From positions 1 through 41,091 of IMG/VR virus record IMGVR_UViG_3300035703_000179: a DNA stretch of 41,091 bases; one strand, given 5' to 3'. Every line of letters begins with the position of its first letter. Position 1 is the first letter of the stretch. The notes below the pieces were generated by a model. The model searched no databases. It was given only the letters and a program-made list of their open reading frames with translations, and was not told the origin of the DNA. This document shows, one piece after another, positions 27,465 through 36,952 of the stretch. The position numbers and the translations under genes were made by a program. Source of the DNA: a virus.

Positions 27465-27941
27465 TTATTGTTGCGAGCGAAGAATTGCTAGAATGTCCTC
27501 TTCGGATGTTGCTTGGGACATTCTGTATTCAATATCATTTGCTCGGTCTGGTGTCAAAGCGTTCTGTGTAACCAAGTCTTGATTGCGCAACGCTGCGCGG
27601 TCCTGTTGGTTTACATCTGACTCTTCTGCAACCGTTAGTCCGAACAAGTCTGCATTATCGTCAAGCCAGTTAGAAACTGACTCCTCGTTAATCTCATCCA
27701 AGTCCTTCATTACTAAACGGGCTGCCTTAAGATTGACACCCTTCTTTTCTAGTGTCGACTTGACAATTGCCTCACGCTGCGCCTTGGAGAATCCCTCAAG
27801 TTGCTCTGTAAGTTCTTTGATACGCTTCTCGTCTGCACGCTTGGCTTTACGCAACTTTTTAAGTAAGTCGCTTCCATCCATCGGTGCTTCTTCGATTGTA
27901 TCTAGGTCATCGTCTTCGTCGTCCCAGTAGTTGTTGCTCAT
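27465..27941 (-). CDS. Scaffold protein, 158 aa
   Basis: Acidic N terminus (DDEDDDLDTIEE), a long charged coiled coil (about 24-58) and a helical C-terminal end, directly upstream of the capsid gene: the standard features of a phage scaffold. It would guide capsid assembly and then be removed, possibly by the HslV-like protease encoded upstream (inference). The ribosome site is GAAGGGTG. Confidence 0.7.
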   Translation of the reverse strand: MSNNYWDDEDDDLDTIEEAPMDGSDLLKKLRKAKRADEKRIKELTEQLEGFSKAQREAIVKSTLEKKGVNLKAARLVMKDLDEINEESVSNWLDDNADLFGLTVAEESDVNQQDRAALRNQDLVTQNALTPDRANDIEYRMSQATSEEDILAILRSQQ

Positions 27942-28063
27942 AGCAACGCCACCCTTCTATTCGTAGTTAGTTCGCAGGCCACAGATTCCATTCGGGGAAA
28001 TGGTCTGGCTCCTACTGTCGGTCTATTACGCTGGCGGGGCCGATGGGTCCGCTCAGGATTCTA
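27942..28063 (-). other. Structured gap upstream of scaffold and capsid genes
   Basis: This 122-nt stretch is the longest gap in the late operon and is richer in GC than its surroundings. It contains a hairpin CCATT/AATGG (27988-28003) and a GCGG/CCGC pairing near 28034-28052. A TATAAT lies at its upstream edge (28068-28063), without a good -35. It may hold a late promoter or processing site boosting capsid expression. Confidence 0.35.
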
Positions 28064-29779
28064 TTATATTGCTCTGTTTGCTCTGTTGCGTGATGCTAGG
28101 CTTCGTGAGCCAAATGTTCCAGAAGCACCAGAGAAGCGTGCTGCTTCCTTTTCTGCTTCTAGACGAATCTGCTCTTGTGCCTTTACATCTTGCTGGAAGA
28201 GAGACTTAATGAGGCTCTCCTGAGCAGCAGCAGGCTTAACTGCTTGTCCTGTGCTAATTTCAGTCAACTTCTGCAATGGCTGTGCGCCCTTTGCAACTGT
28301 ACCGAAGTTAGTAAGTGAAGTATTGTAATCAAAGTTTCTAGCAGCAATATCTGCAGCAAGTGCGCTTTCAAGAGCAACGCCTTGTGACTTAGCAGCAGAT
28401 AGTACGCTAACTTCCTTGATTTGCTTCTGTAGTTCTTCTGCACCACGCTTACCAAGTAGCAGTGCCTTAGCAATAGATGTTCTATCTATCCCTGGTGCTA
28501 CTACCTGTAGGTCTTTCTTGAGCGCTTCTGGTGCGTTATCGATAGTCATAAACACATCGTTGACTAGGTTAAGTACTGTGGCAACTGACTTTCCAGTTCC
28601 CAATACTTCGCCAAGAAGTTCTTGAGTTGCTAAATCACCCAATCCAACTTCACGTAGTTTATCACCAAGTGTTGCTTCTGACTTGAAAAACTCTGCAATA
28701 GTTGGCACATCAATTGCCTCACCCTTTGCAAGGCGGTCTTGCAGCGCATACACACCAGCAAAACGCTTTGTGAATGGCTCTAGTTCTGGCTTATTACGTG
28801 CATCCTGTAATGCAAGGTTAAGTGACTCATCAATGGTAGAACCACTCTTGTAATAACTTGATACAACCTTAAACAAGGCGTTAGCCCATGGCTGTGACAT
28901 TTCTTTTGCACCGAAGAACAATGCAAGAGTATTCTTAAAAGTATCTTGGGCAAGCGTTCTATCGCTGCCTGTTTCCATGCCAGTTGCGCCTGGATTTACA
29001 AGTGTATTAGTCCAACCTGAAACATTATCCCATACCCAGTTGCCTTCACCTGCAGGCTTTGCTGGCATCTTCCATGTTTTGCTAATTGGGTCATAAACAA
29101 ATGCTGGAGGAGTACCAATCGGACGTGTTGGCGTAGTAGTTTTTGTTCCTATAATCTCACTAGACTTATCGTCGTAAGTAACGGTAAATGTTCCATCACC
29201 ATTGTCTACGCGAGAAACTTCTTTCTTTCCACCAGCACCAGATAGTTTTTTGTTAATAACATCAGCAGATGGTTGTTTAACTTTTCCAGTTGCTGCATCA
29301 AAATAATCTGCAAGAGTGCCACCATACAAATCAACAAATTGTTGAGCAGTTGCTTTGGCATTATTATAAGCCTCAGTCTGCTCAGCAGTCTTTGTTGTTG
29401 AAGTTGTAGCAGGCGTACCTGATGTCCACCCAGCAGCCTTTGAGCCAACAAGTGGAGAACCGATTGGCATAATAACCTGCCAGTTGCCATCAACGCTACC
29501 AACCCATTTGACCTGTCCGCCACCAGCGATTTGCTCTGGAGACATAACTGGCTTGCGCTGTGCAGCCTGTGCTGCCGCTACTTGTGCATCAATGTTTGCT
29601 GCATAGTCAACAGAAGAACCGATATCTCTGCCGAGTGCTTTCTCAACTGGTGATTGAAAAGTTTTAGTTGATGCAGTTGGCGTAGTTGTTGTTACAGGGA
29701 GTCCAAGAAGTTTCTTTTCTTCATCTGTTAATGACTGACCAGATTGCAACTTTCGAAGTGCTGATGCTGCCGTTGCCAT
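28064..29779 (-). CDS. Probable internal virion protein, 571 aa
   Basis: A largely helical protein with Ala/Thr/Lys-rich stretches and an N-terminal low-complexity part (to about residue 170). It contains a repeated Trp/Gly strand region (GNWQVIMPIG, GNWVWDNVSG) and ends in a charged helix with FSGASGTFGSRSLASRNRANR. Together with the next two upstream genes it forms a block of large proteins between the protease and the scaffold, the usual place for ejection proteins in podoviruses. No enzyme motif was found. Confidence 0.5.
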   Translation of the reverse strand: MATAASALRKLQSGQSLTDEEKKLLGLPVTTTTPTASTKTFQSPVEKALGRDIGSSVDYAANIDAQVAAAQAAQRKPVMSPEQIAGGGQVKWVGSVDGNWQVIMPIGSPLVGSKAAGWTSGTPATTSTTKTAEQTEAYNNAKATAQQFVDLYGGTLADYFDAATGKVKQPSADVINKKLSGAGGKKEVSRVDNGDGTFTVTYDDKSSEIIGTKTTTPTRPIGTPPAFVYDPISKTWKMPAKPAGEGNWVWDNVSGWTNTLVNPGATGMETGSDRTLAQDTFKNTLALFFGAKEMSQPWANALFKVVSSYYKSGSTIDESLNLALQDARNKPELEPFTKRFAGVYALQDRLAKGEAIDVPTIAEFFKSEATLGDKLREVGLGDLATQELLGEVLGTGKSVATVLNLVNDVFMTIDNAPEALKKDLQVVAPGIDRTSIAKALLLGKRGAEELQKQIKEVSVLSAAKSQGVALESALAADIAARNFDYNTSLTNFGTVAKGAQPLQKLTEISTGQAVKPAAAQESLIKSLFQQDVKAQEQIRLEAEKEAARFSGASGTFGSRSLASRNRANRAI

Positions 29780-30711
29780 TATACTCCAAATCCAAACGCT
29801 CTTGCAAGCCCTGTTGCTGCATCGCGTGCGTTCTCATTTGCTTCTTGTGTGAGGTCGTACTTAGGGTCGTTTTTAGCCTTCATAAGCAAATCGTAGTAAG
29901 ATGGCTGTTGCCCCTTGCCGTCTGGACCTGCGTAGTTAAGATAAGACATTACATATGGGTTATCCATCTTAATAGTCTTTGGGTCCATCTGCCATGTCTT
30001 TGCCAACATATTAATAATAGGAGAAGCAATATCGTATGTAGTTAAAGTTGGGTCCTTAGCAAAACGGTCTGCAAACTGTGGGTACTCTTTGCTAGCAATT
30101 CGCTGCAGTTCTACATTGTAGTCTTCTATAGTCTTGTTGCCCATTGCAATTTCTTTTGCTGCAATACGCATATCATTCTCAGTAACACCAAGAAGTTGGA
30201 ATGCGTCTACCAAACCACGAACCTTAGCAAAAGCGCTAAGTGCCTTAGCACCCAACTTGCTCTCATCCTTGAAGTCAATCTTTGAGTAGATAAAGTTCTT
30301 TGCAAAGTCTGTAGGCTTAAAGAATGATGGGAACTCTTGACGAGCAACAGATTCCACAATCTTCTTCTGTGCTTCTGCAGTTGCACCAGGTGTAATCTTT
30401 GTACGAGCAGATGTAACAATCTTTTCAATTTGCTTGTTCTGCTCTGTCTCAAAAGCCTTCATAAAGTCTTTAATGTCATCTGCAGTCAACTTACCCATAA
30501 AGTCAGCCTCTTTCATGGCCGCTTCAAGAAGCGCCTTGGCTGAGTTGTAGGTTAGTTTAGTTACAGATGTTTGAGTTGAAGACTGTGATGTGTCTGATGG
30601 CTTACCAGCATCGGTATTCTCGGCTAGCAGGCTTTGTAAGAATGGCGCGATACTTGCCAAGATAGCAGCATCTTGCGCATCCTGGTTAGGTGTTGCTGAT
30701 TTTTCTGCCAT
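29779..30711 (-). CDS. Probable internal virion protein, 310 aa
   Basis: Almost entirely helical, with an Ser/Thr/Gln-rich linker near 35-52 and many Lys/Ala helices. It lies in a 1-nt overlap series between the 1664-aa and the 571-aa proteins. Such mid-size helical proteins form rings of the ejection complex in T7-like phages; that role is inferred from position and composition. Confidence 0.5.
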   Translation of the reverse strand: MAEKSATPNQDAQDAAILASIAPFLQSLLAENTDAGKPSDTSQSSTQTSVTKLTYNSAKALLEAAMKEADFMGKLTADDIKDFMKAFETEQNKQIEKIVTSARTKITPGATAEAQKKIVESVARQEFPSFFKPTDFAKNFIYSKIDFKDESKLGAKALSAFAKVRGLVDAFQLLGVTENDMRIAAKEIAMGNKTIEDYNVELQRIASKEYPQFADRFAKDPTLTTYDIASPIINMLAKTWQMDPKTIKMDNPYVMSYLNYAGPDGKGQQPSYYDLLMKAKNDPKYDLTQEANENARDAATGLARAFGFGV

Positions 30712-33700
30712 TAGTTAACCGCCTTCAAACTGTCGTTATCGAAGTAATTCTTAATTAGAGTCTCCAAGTTAGGGTCCCACTGCTTTACATACTGAGCAAC
30801 CCATTGGTTGTACCCATCACGAATTACAGCCTTACGAGGGTCGTAATCTGGTAATGATTGATAGAATGTAACAAAGATGCTACGTGCTTTCATAAACAAC
30901 TGAGTGTCTTTCCAGAACTGACTATTCTGTTGCTTACCCATAAACTTAGGGTCTTGGGTAATAAGAGTCAATGCTCTAGCGTACTTGTAAGATGTATCTC
31001 CACTAGCAGATAGTTGGTACTCATCATACCATGCTTGGCTTTGATTCTTAAATGTAGTCTCTACTAATTGCTCTAGTGGGGCCTTTAGTTCTGGGTGAGC
31101 ACGTAGTGTCTTACCATCAGTAATCTTAGCCTCTAGTGCATCACGAACCAAGTTGTACTGGTCCCATGTACGTTGCTTCATGCGCTCGCGCTCAACTTCT
31201 TGAGGTGTTAACTTGAAGTCATTGATACGCTTGCTGCTGCCAGGAAGTACAAGGTTAGGATTACTTAAGATAGAAAGAATATTAGTTGACTGCTCTGCTG
31301 GGTCTCTGCTGAGGTCAGCAGTCAATAGACTTACTAATCCAACATCGCCCTTTTCAATTGCAGCAAGTTTACCAACTAAGTCATCATTATCTTCAAATAC
31401 GCGCTTGTATGCTTCGTATGTTGCTGGGATACTGATGTTCTTTGTAGAACCAGTAAAAGTAATGCGGTCAAGCATGAACTTAGGACCCATGATAGCAAGC
31501 ATTTCATCGCCTGCAGCATCACGTGCCTGCTGTGTTCCATAACCCATCTTGTTGTACTTCTCAAGCAACTTGTAGTACAAGTTAGTTGACATACGCATAG
31601 GGTTGGTTTCTACCTTGAAAGGCACACCAGTGATAGAGGCAAAGCCTGAAATGAACTTCTCAGTCCATAGCGCCTTTACTTCTCTTTCAATCTCTGCATC
31701 TGATGGGAACTTGTCAGTTACACCCATTTCAACTAACATCTTGTGGTAGTTGTACACTGAGCGCCATGATGCTAGGTAATCTGCTTTGCCTGGGTTACCA
31801 GTTGCAGCGTTCCATAGCGAATTAGCCCAAGGTGGTGTTAACTGCTTAGTTAAAGATGTAGGTGCTCCGTATGGGAAGATAATATCAAAGTAGTTAGTAC
31901 CGTTAATAGTAAGCGCTTCCTTGATACCTTCTTCTGTACCAGGGAAGTTCTGCATTACCTTACCAACAGATAGTGCTGTGATAAATGATGGAGATGGCTG
32001 GTTAAGTAAGAATCCAAGAGACTTTGCATTCAATGCAATGCCCTCATCCATATATCCAAGACCCATTTCTTTGGTTCCTGGTAGGATTAGGTGTGTCATG
32101 TCTGCTAGGTTCTCAGTTGGATTACCGTTCTCATCCACACCAAAGTTCTGGAATACTCGTCCATAGTTATATGCAAACTGTGTAGCGCGAACTGGGTTCT
32201 TCGCTGCAAGTCGACCATATCGGTAGAAAGCATTAACTGTTGCTGTTGGGAATGCTACGGCAAAGCGTGCATTGTGCAGCAAACGGTTCTCACGGCGAAC
32301 TGTGTAAACAGTCTTCTCAAGTTCCTGAATTGCTTCACGACCAGCAGACTGACGTAGTGCGTTCCAGCGTGCAGGTGTCATTTCGATACCCTGCTGAATC
32401 ATGTACTCTGCTTTACGAGCCATTGCATCTAGTGCAACGTTATCAAAGAATGCATTACGGATAGGGTTTTCAGCACTAGCCATCTTACGGAAAATCTTTG
32501 CGCTAAAGTTGTTAACAGCGTTACTCAACTCAGCATACTTGCCAACACCTAGGTTGGCTGAGCCGTAGTTGTAGTTACTTGGCACAATGTCGTAGAGTTC
32601 ATCTACATATGGTGCAAGCCATGTCTGCAGTTCTTGTCCTGTTACTTCGCGCTGTAGGATTGCTGCACGTGCCTCAAATGATGGGAACGTACGGTTAACC
32701 AAAGCAATCTTATCTGCAAGGTATGAATTGACTTCTTTAGGGTCAAATACATCAAATGCACGTAGGTACTGGATACCTGCGCTACTAGATGCCCAACGTT
32801 GCAGTTCGCTAATTGGTGTGTTACCTAGGATTAAATCGATAAGTGGGTCGCCACGCATTACGCGGTTAGCGATGTATTCTAACTCACCAAAGTATAGTGG
32901 GTCTGATACGCGTACCACATCTAATGGAATCTTGCGCTCTACTAGAGACTTGCGAGTTCCAACAGATAGTTCACCTAGGAAGTTAATATCAGTTGTACGT
33001 GCGTTACTGATTTCTGCACGTATTGCTGCGCTAAAGTTCTTATCTCCAGTTACGAATGAATCAATTGCAACGTACTGCCCATTGACCATACGGTACTGTG
33101 ACTCTTTAGCGTAGTAACGCTTCTTAAACTTTGCAGTCTTGCCCCAGACATCTGCCTGTTGCTTAAGCACTGGACCTAGTTCATTAAGAATATTATCGAT
33201 ATTCTGATATGCTGCAGCAACTGCGTTATCGGCATCAACGATGACCTGCTTATTGCTTGCCATCTTGTTAATAACATTTCTATAGTTAACAATAGCAGCC
33301 TTTGCTGATGCAATCTCTGCTGCCTTTGCTGCAGATGCTGGCTTAGACTCTAAGAATGCAATACGGCGTTCTAGCGTTGTAACGCCTGGAATTGCTTCCT
33401 TAACACCTAGTGGAACTACTGCAGAGCGCAAGTCTAGTTCTACTTCATCTAGGATAGATGATGCTGCTTTAAGTGCTTCGCGTGCTGCAGTTAAATGCTG
33501 TGCTTTAGTTGCAGGTGATGTGTTTCCAGACAGCAAGTCTTCTAATGAAGCCTGTGCGCTATCCTTGATTGCTGCTGCGCGAGCATACATTTGCTTCTTA
33601 TCAGCAACTGCTTTGTTGACAGCAATGCGCTCTTTGCGATTCTTAATCTTGCTACCAAGACCCATACCCCAGTTGCCTAGGTTACGTAGTGCATTAGTAG

Positions 33701-35705
33701 AAATATTCGCTGCGTCTTGCCATAAAAATTCCATACCCTGTGCAATAGTTGCACTAACGATAGGCTCACCAAGTGACTGCTTAACAATGTACATAGGGCG
33801 TACAAGTACGTCAAATGTCCACAGACGGTTAAGGTCGCGGAATACTTGCTGACCAATGTTTGCTGTAGTGCGTACGCCAGCCTTTAGAGCACTCTTTTCA
33901 GTAGTTGCAATAAACTGGCTCTCGATTGCATCCCAAGGTGTAAAGCGATATGATTCAGTCATCTGGCGGATTGTCTGTGGGTCTACCAAAATCTGGCTAC
34001 CATCATGACCAATACCAAAACCATTTTGCTTTACTGATTCAATACCACGATTTACATTACCACGAAATGAACGAATGTGTGCTGAAATCTCACGCTCATC
34101 ATAGATGCCAGCCTTGTATGCAAGCATACGGCCAATTGACTCATCAATCTTATCAAGAACTTCTACTTCGTTCTTTCCAAGAGCCTTCATGTATTCTTCT
34201 TCGAAGACGCGACGTACGTCTGCTACCTTCTCGAATACATTAGGTGCTGTTTCGACTTTGGCTGCGCCATCCTGGAATATCTTAAGGTTATTAAGGAATG
34301 CATTAAGTTCTACGCGACCATCAAGTGGGCGTACACCAGAGAATGTAACAAAGCCTAGTGGCTTGTACTCTGATTGGCGTGTACCAAACTTTACTAGACG
34401 TACAGTTGCACGACCAAGACCCTTACCAAGTTTAGTCTCAAAGATATCAGCAAACTTATCAAACTCACGGTATGCTGCAACTGACTTAAACTCACGAATC
34501 TTCTCGCCTGCGCGGATAGCAGCAGCCTTACCAATTACTGGTTCCATTGGGTTGTATAACTTACCACCAGGAGTTAGGCTGTAATCAGGGTCAAAGAATG
34601 CATCACGAATCTTCATGAACTGTGGTTCATTAGCAATAGCAGCATCAAATGCTGACTTTAAGCGTGGAACAGCAGGACCTTCTGGAATGTAAGTCTGTCC
34701 AGTCTGCAGGAACTTATTCTGCAACTGAGATGAAGTACCTGATAGGTCAAACAACTTATCTGGTGCAGTAGCAGCAAGACGCTCTAGTGCAGCGATGTTA
34801 CCCTTATCTGCAAGAAGCAAGTCTTTGATTGCATCTGCATCTGTTGCTTCATGAATAAGCGGAATAAGTTTTTCATTAGTACTATACTTAGTTACAAGGT
34901 TGGTGATTACTCCCCAGTCCTTGCTCTCTGCAAGTACAACTGCATGGTTTCCTGATACTGTTTGAGAACCCATAGCGCCATTAGTCTTAGCGTATTGGAT
35001 ACCATTTTCCATATCCAATGCTAATTGGTCTATAGTCTTGTTCTTAGTATAAAGACCAGCCTTACCAAAACCTACTTTACCGCCAGCAACTGCAAGTCGG
35101 CCTACGCCACCAAGGGCAGCGTTACCAACTGCAAAGTCAGTCAAGCCAGTAAACCAGCGACCAACTGCATTATCTACAAAGTTTTGCTTAAGACTTTCGT
35201 CATTCCACAAATCAATCTTATTAACATCTAGTCCACCCATAGGTAGAACCATTGCTGCTATGCCGCTAATAGGTGTCATGTCTGACATTGTAAGTGCTTG
35301 ACCTACAGATACCTTAGCACTGCGGTTGTATGCAGCCTTTACATCGTCAAACTGAAAGCCTTCTTCGTACTGACCCTTCTTGTAAAGGGGAGACTGAAAG
35401 TCTGTAAGAAGTGCAGCAGTTGATATTGGACGAAAAATATATGGTGATAGTACTTCTTGATTGAGAGTAACTGCGCCTTGGAGTAACTTATCTCCAACAC
35501 CCTTAACTACCTTCTTGCCAATACCAAATCCAGGAACATTACTTAGTCCTGTATCAATGCCACGTAGTGCATCTTTTACGGTATTGTGAAGAACTTCTTC
35601 TTTTGCTCGTTCTTCATCACTGAGGTAGTTTCCGCCACCTGTAAGTCTCTTAAGAGCCGTAGGTACTGCAGCAATAGAGGTTGTGAAATCATTCCACCAA
35701 GCCAT
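30711..35705 (-). CDS. Giant internal virion / DNA-ejection protein, 1664 aa
   Basis: The product is the largest in the window. It is mainly alpha-helical and has moderately hydrophobic, Gly-rich segments (about 185-215, VGNAALGGVGRLAVAGGKVGF; about 635-690 near YIVKQSLGEPIVSATIAQ) that could insert in membranes during ejection. Long charged coiled stretches near 700-830 may form a rod. I see no transglycosylase Glu motif and no polymerase motifs. The strong ribosome site CTAGGAGG precedes the ATG. By position and size it is the counterpart of the T7 gp16-type protein that leads DNA into the cell. Confidence 0.6.
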   Translation of the reverse strand: MAWWNDFTTSIAAVPTALKRLTGGGNYLSDEERAKEEVLHNTVKDALRGIDTGLSNVPGFGIGKKVVKGVGDKLLQGAVTLNQEVLSPYIFRPISTAALLTDFQSPLYKKGQYEEGFQFDDVKAAYNRSAKVSVGQALTMSDMTPISGIAAMVLPMGGLDVNKIDLWNDESLKQNFVDNAVGRWFTGLTDFAVGNAALGGVGRLAVAGGKVGFGKAGLYTKNKTIDQLALDMENGIQYAKTNGAMGSQTVSGNHAVVLAESKDWGVITNLVTKYSTNEKLIPLIHEATDADAIKDLLLADKGNIAALERLAATAPDKLFDLSGTSSQLQNKFLQTGQTYIPEGPAVPRLKSAFDAAIANEPQFMKIRDAFFDPDYSLTPGGKLYNPMEPVIGKAAAIRAGEKIREFKSVAAYREFDKFADIFETKLGKGLGRATVRLVKFGTRQSEYKPLGFVTFSGVRPLDGRVELNAFLNNLKIFQDGAAKVETAPNVFEKVADVRRVFEEEYMKALGKNEVEVLDKIDESIGRMLAYKAGIYDEREISAHIRSFRGNVNRGIESVKQNGFGIGHDGSQILVDPQTIRQMTESYRFTPWDAIESQFIATTEKSALKAGVRTTANIGQQVFRDLNRLWTFDVLVRPMYIVKQSLGEPIVSATIAQGMEFLWQDAANISTNALRNLGNWGMGLGSKIKNRKERIAVNKAVADKKQMYARAAAIKDSAQASLEDLLSGNTSPATKAQHLTAAREALKAASSILDEVELDLRSAVVPLGVKEAIPGVTTLERRIAFLESKPASAAKAAEIASAKAAIVNYRNVINKMASNKQVIVDADNAVAAAYQNIDNILNELGPVLKQQADVWGKTAKFKKRYYAKESQYRMVNGQYVAIDSFVTGDKNFSAAIRAEISNARTTDINFLGELSVGTRKSLVERKIPLDVVRVSDPLYFGELEYIANRVMRGDPLIDLILGNTPISELQRWASSSAGIQYLRAFDVFDPKEVNSYLADKIALVNRTFPSFEARAAILQREVTGQELQTWLAPYVDELYDIVPSNYNYGSANLGVGKYAELSNAVNNFSAKIFRKMASAENPIRNAFFDNVALDAMARKAEYMIQQGIEMTPARWNALRQSAGREAIQELEKTVYTVRRENRLLHNARFAVAFPTATVNAFYRYGRLAAKNPVRATQFAYNYGRVFQNFGVDENGNPTENLADMTHLILPGTKEMGLGYMDEGIALNAKSLGFLLNQPSPSFITALSVGKVMQNFPGTEEGIKEALTINGTNYFDIIFPYGAPTSLTKQLTPPWANSLWNAATGNPGKADYLASWRSVYNYHKMLVEMGVTDKFPSDAEIEREVKALWTEKFISGFASITGVPFKVETNPMRMSTNLYYKLLEKYNKMGYGTQQARDAAGDEMLAIMGPKFMLDRITFTGSTKNISIPATYEAYKRVFEDNDDLVGKLAAIEKGDVGLVSLLTADLSRDPAEQSTNILSILSNPNLVLPGSSKRINDFKLTPQEVERERMKQRTWDQYNLVRDALEAKITDGKTLRAHPELKAPLEQLVETTFKNQSQAWYDEYQLSASGDTSYKYARALTLITQDPKFMGKQQNSQFWKDTQLFMKARSIFVTFYQSLPDYDPRKAVIRDGYNQWVAQYVKQWDPNLETLIKNYFDNDSLKAVN

Positions 35706-35714
35706 TGCTACCTC

Positions 35715-35924
35715 CTAGAAATCTCGTTTAATGTAATTATATTCTCGTCCGCCCTTGACATCTTCGCCAGTAACGCCCATAATGAAAGCATCGCGGTCAT
35801 CTATTGACTTCCAAGGAATTAGTGCAAGTTCAAATACTATTCCTGCATTCTGATAACCAAGTGAGGCAGCAAACTTGTCTACGTTATCAAAGAAACTGCC
35901 AGGCATGAATGTTACATCTGCCAT
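35715..35924 (-). CDS. Small hypothetical protein, 69 aa
   Basis: A compact alpha/beta protein (FFDNVDKFAASLGYQNAGIVFELALIPWKSIDDRDAFIMGV). It starts in a 1-nt overlap with the next gene and precedes the giant virion protein. Unknown function. Confidence 0.5.
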   Translation of the reverse strand: MADVTFMPGSFFDNVDKFAASLGYQNAGIVFELALIPWKSIDDRDAFIMGVTGEDVKGGREYNYIKRDF

Positions 35925-36376
35925 TATTGTGCCATTAAATAGTTAACAAAACGCTTAAATGAGTCTGGTGCATCCTTAGACTGTGCAGCAATTACCAAAT
36001 CTGGTAGGTATTGCTTTGCAATCATTGCATTCTCATCTGGACGAGTGTTATTCTGAAAGCCTTTAGGTAGTGCTTCTGGTCCTGCACCACGGAAACCCTC
36101 TACGCCAGTTGTCATTGGCTCCATTGGATTAGGGTCTGGGTCAAATAGTGTGCCAAGTTCTGGGAAGTTAATACCACCATATGGTGCTTCTGACTCAGGA
36201 ATTACTGGCTTAGTTGATGCCACTGCTTGATTACCTTCAATACGCTGTTGGTTAACTGCTTGATTCTGTCCATAGGCAAATCCTGTGTAGTTACCGCTTT
36301 GTCCAGCGCCACCTACGCCTGAAACGTTGGCAGGGTTGTTCTGTGGCGCACCTGGGCGCATTCCTCCACTGACCAT
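35924..36376 (-). CDS. Pro/Gly/Asn-rich virion protein, 150 aa
   Basis: The first two-thirds are Gly/Pro/Asn/Gln-rich and probably disordered; the last 45 residues form helices (DENAMIAKQYLPDLVIAAQSKDAPDSFKRFVNYLMAQ). The strong AGTAGGAGG ribosome site suggests high expression. Its place beside the protease suggests a capsid assembly or internal protein. Confidence 0.5.
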   Translation of the reverse strand: MVSGGMRPGAPQNNPANVSGVGGAGQSGNYTGFAYGQNQAVNQQRIEGNQAVASTKPVIPESEAPYGGINFPELGTLFDPDPNPMEPMTTGVEGFRGAGPEALPKGFQNNTRPDENAMIAKQYLPDLVIAAQSKDAPDSFKRFVNYLMAQ

Positions 36377-36384
36377 TGTTCCTC

Positions 36385-36951
36385 CTACTTAAATTGTCTA
36401 AATGTATGAATTGGTTCAGAGCACATGTTATCATATTGGATTGCGATAGCAATTGCTTTACGAATCATTGTCTCTGCTTGATTAACTGTCTTTACTTTTT
36501 CCACACCCAACGCTGCCAATGCACCGAGGGCGACATCACCACCGCTACCCATAACATATACATTACGAACATCGGTATCCCAAGAGTAATCATCAGAAAT
36601 CGAGAAAACTTGTCCCTTAATGGAAACGAGGAATCCACCTTCGTTTTGCGCAACATCGCCGTCCTCTTTCATGTCAATACCTGCATCAACAAAGTTCTTA
36701 CGCATCTGCGGAATGAACTTCTGTGTCATGTAAGTATTCAAATCTTCTTTTACAGTTGGCTTAGGTTGAGTATAGCCATAATGTAATACGTTGCTTGCGC
36801 GAGATGAACCACAACCAGCAATCAATACACCATTGTTTTCTACAATCTTTGGTGTCTTGCTTACTTGAAAACGACCATGCTCATCGCTTAATCGGGAATC
36901 ACATCCTAGTACCGACCATCCGTCACCCTGTATCGCTACCAAAGTAGTCAT
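36385..36951 (-). CDS. Proteasome/HslV-like Ntn hydrolase, likely prohead protease
   Basis: Residues 2-9 (TTLVAIQG) expose an N-terminal Thr after Met removal, the proteasome nucleophile. Asp18 (CDSRLS) and Lys35 (KTPKIV) match the Asp17/Lys33 pair of the proteasome beta site, AGCGSS (45-50) the substrate-binding strand, and VMGSGGDVALGALAAL (133-148) the HslV Gly-rich helix start. No ATPase partner is encoded. The position between portal and capsid genes, where phages normally keep the maturation protease, and the lack of any other protease point to prohead processing. Confidence 0.75.
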   Translation of the reverse strand: MTTLVAIQGDGWSVLGCDSRLSDEHGRFQVSKTPKIVENNGVLIAGCGSSRASNVLHYGYTQPKPTVKEDLNTYMTQKFIPQMRKNFVDAGIDMKEDGDVAQNEGGFLVSIKGQVFSISDDYSWDTDVRNVYVMGSGGDVALGALAALGVEKVKTVNQAETMIRKAIAIAIQYDNMCSEPIHTFRQFK

Positions 36952-36952
36952 T

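Noticed and set aside
30711-35705. Virion RNA polymerase of the N4 type
   Set aside because: The capsid is N4-gp56-like and the protein is huge, but I saw no polymerase catalytic motifs and its length is less than half that of N4 virion RNA polymerase.
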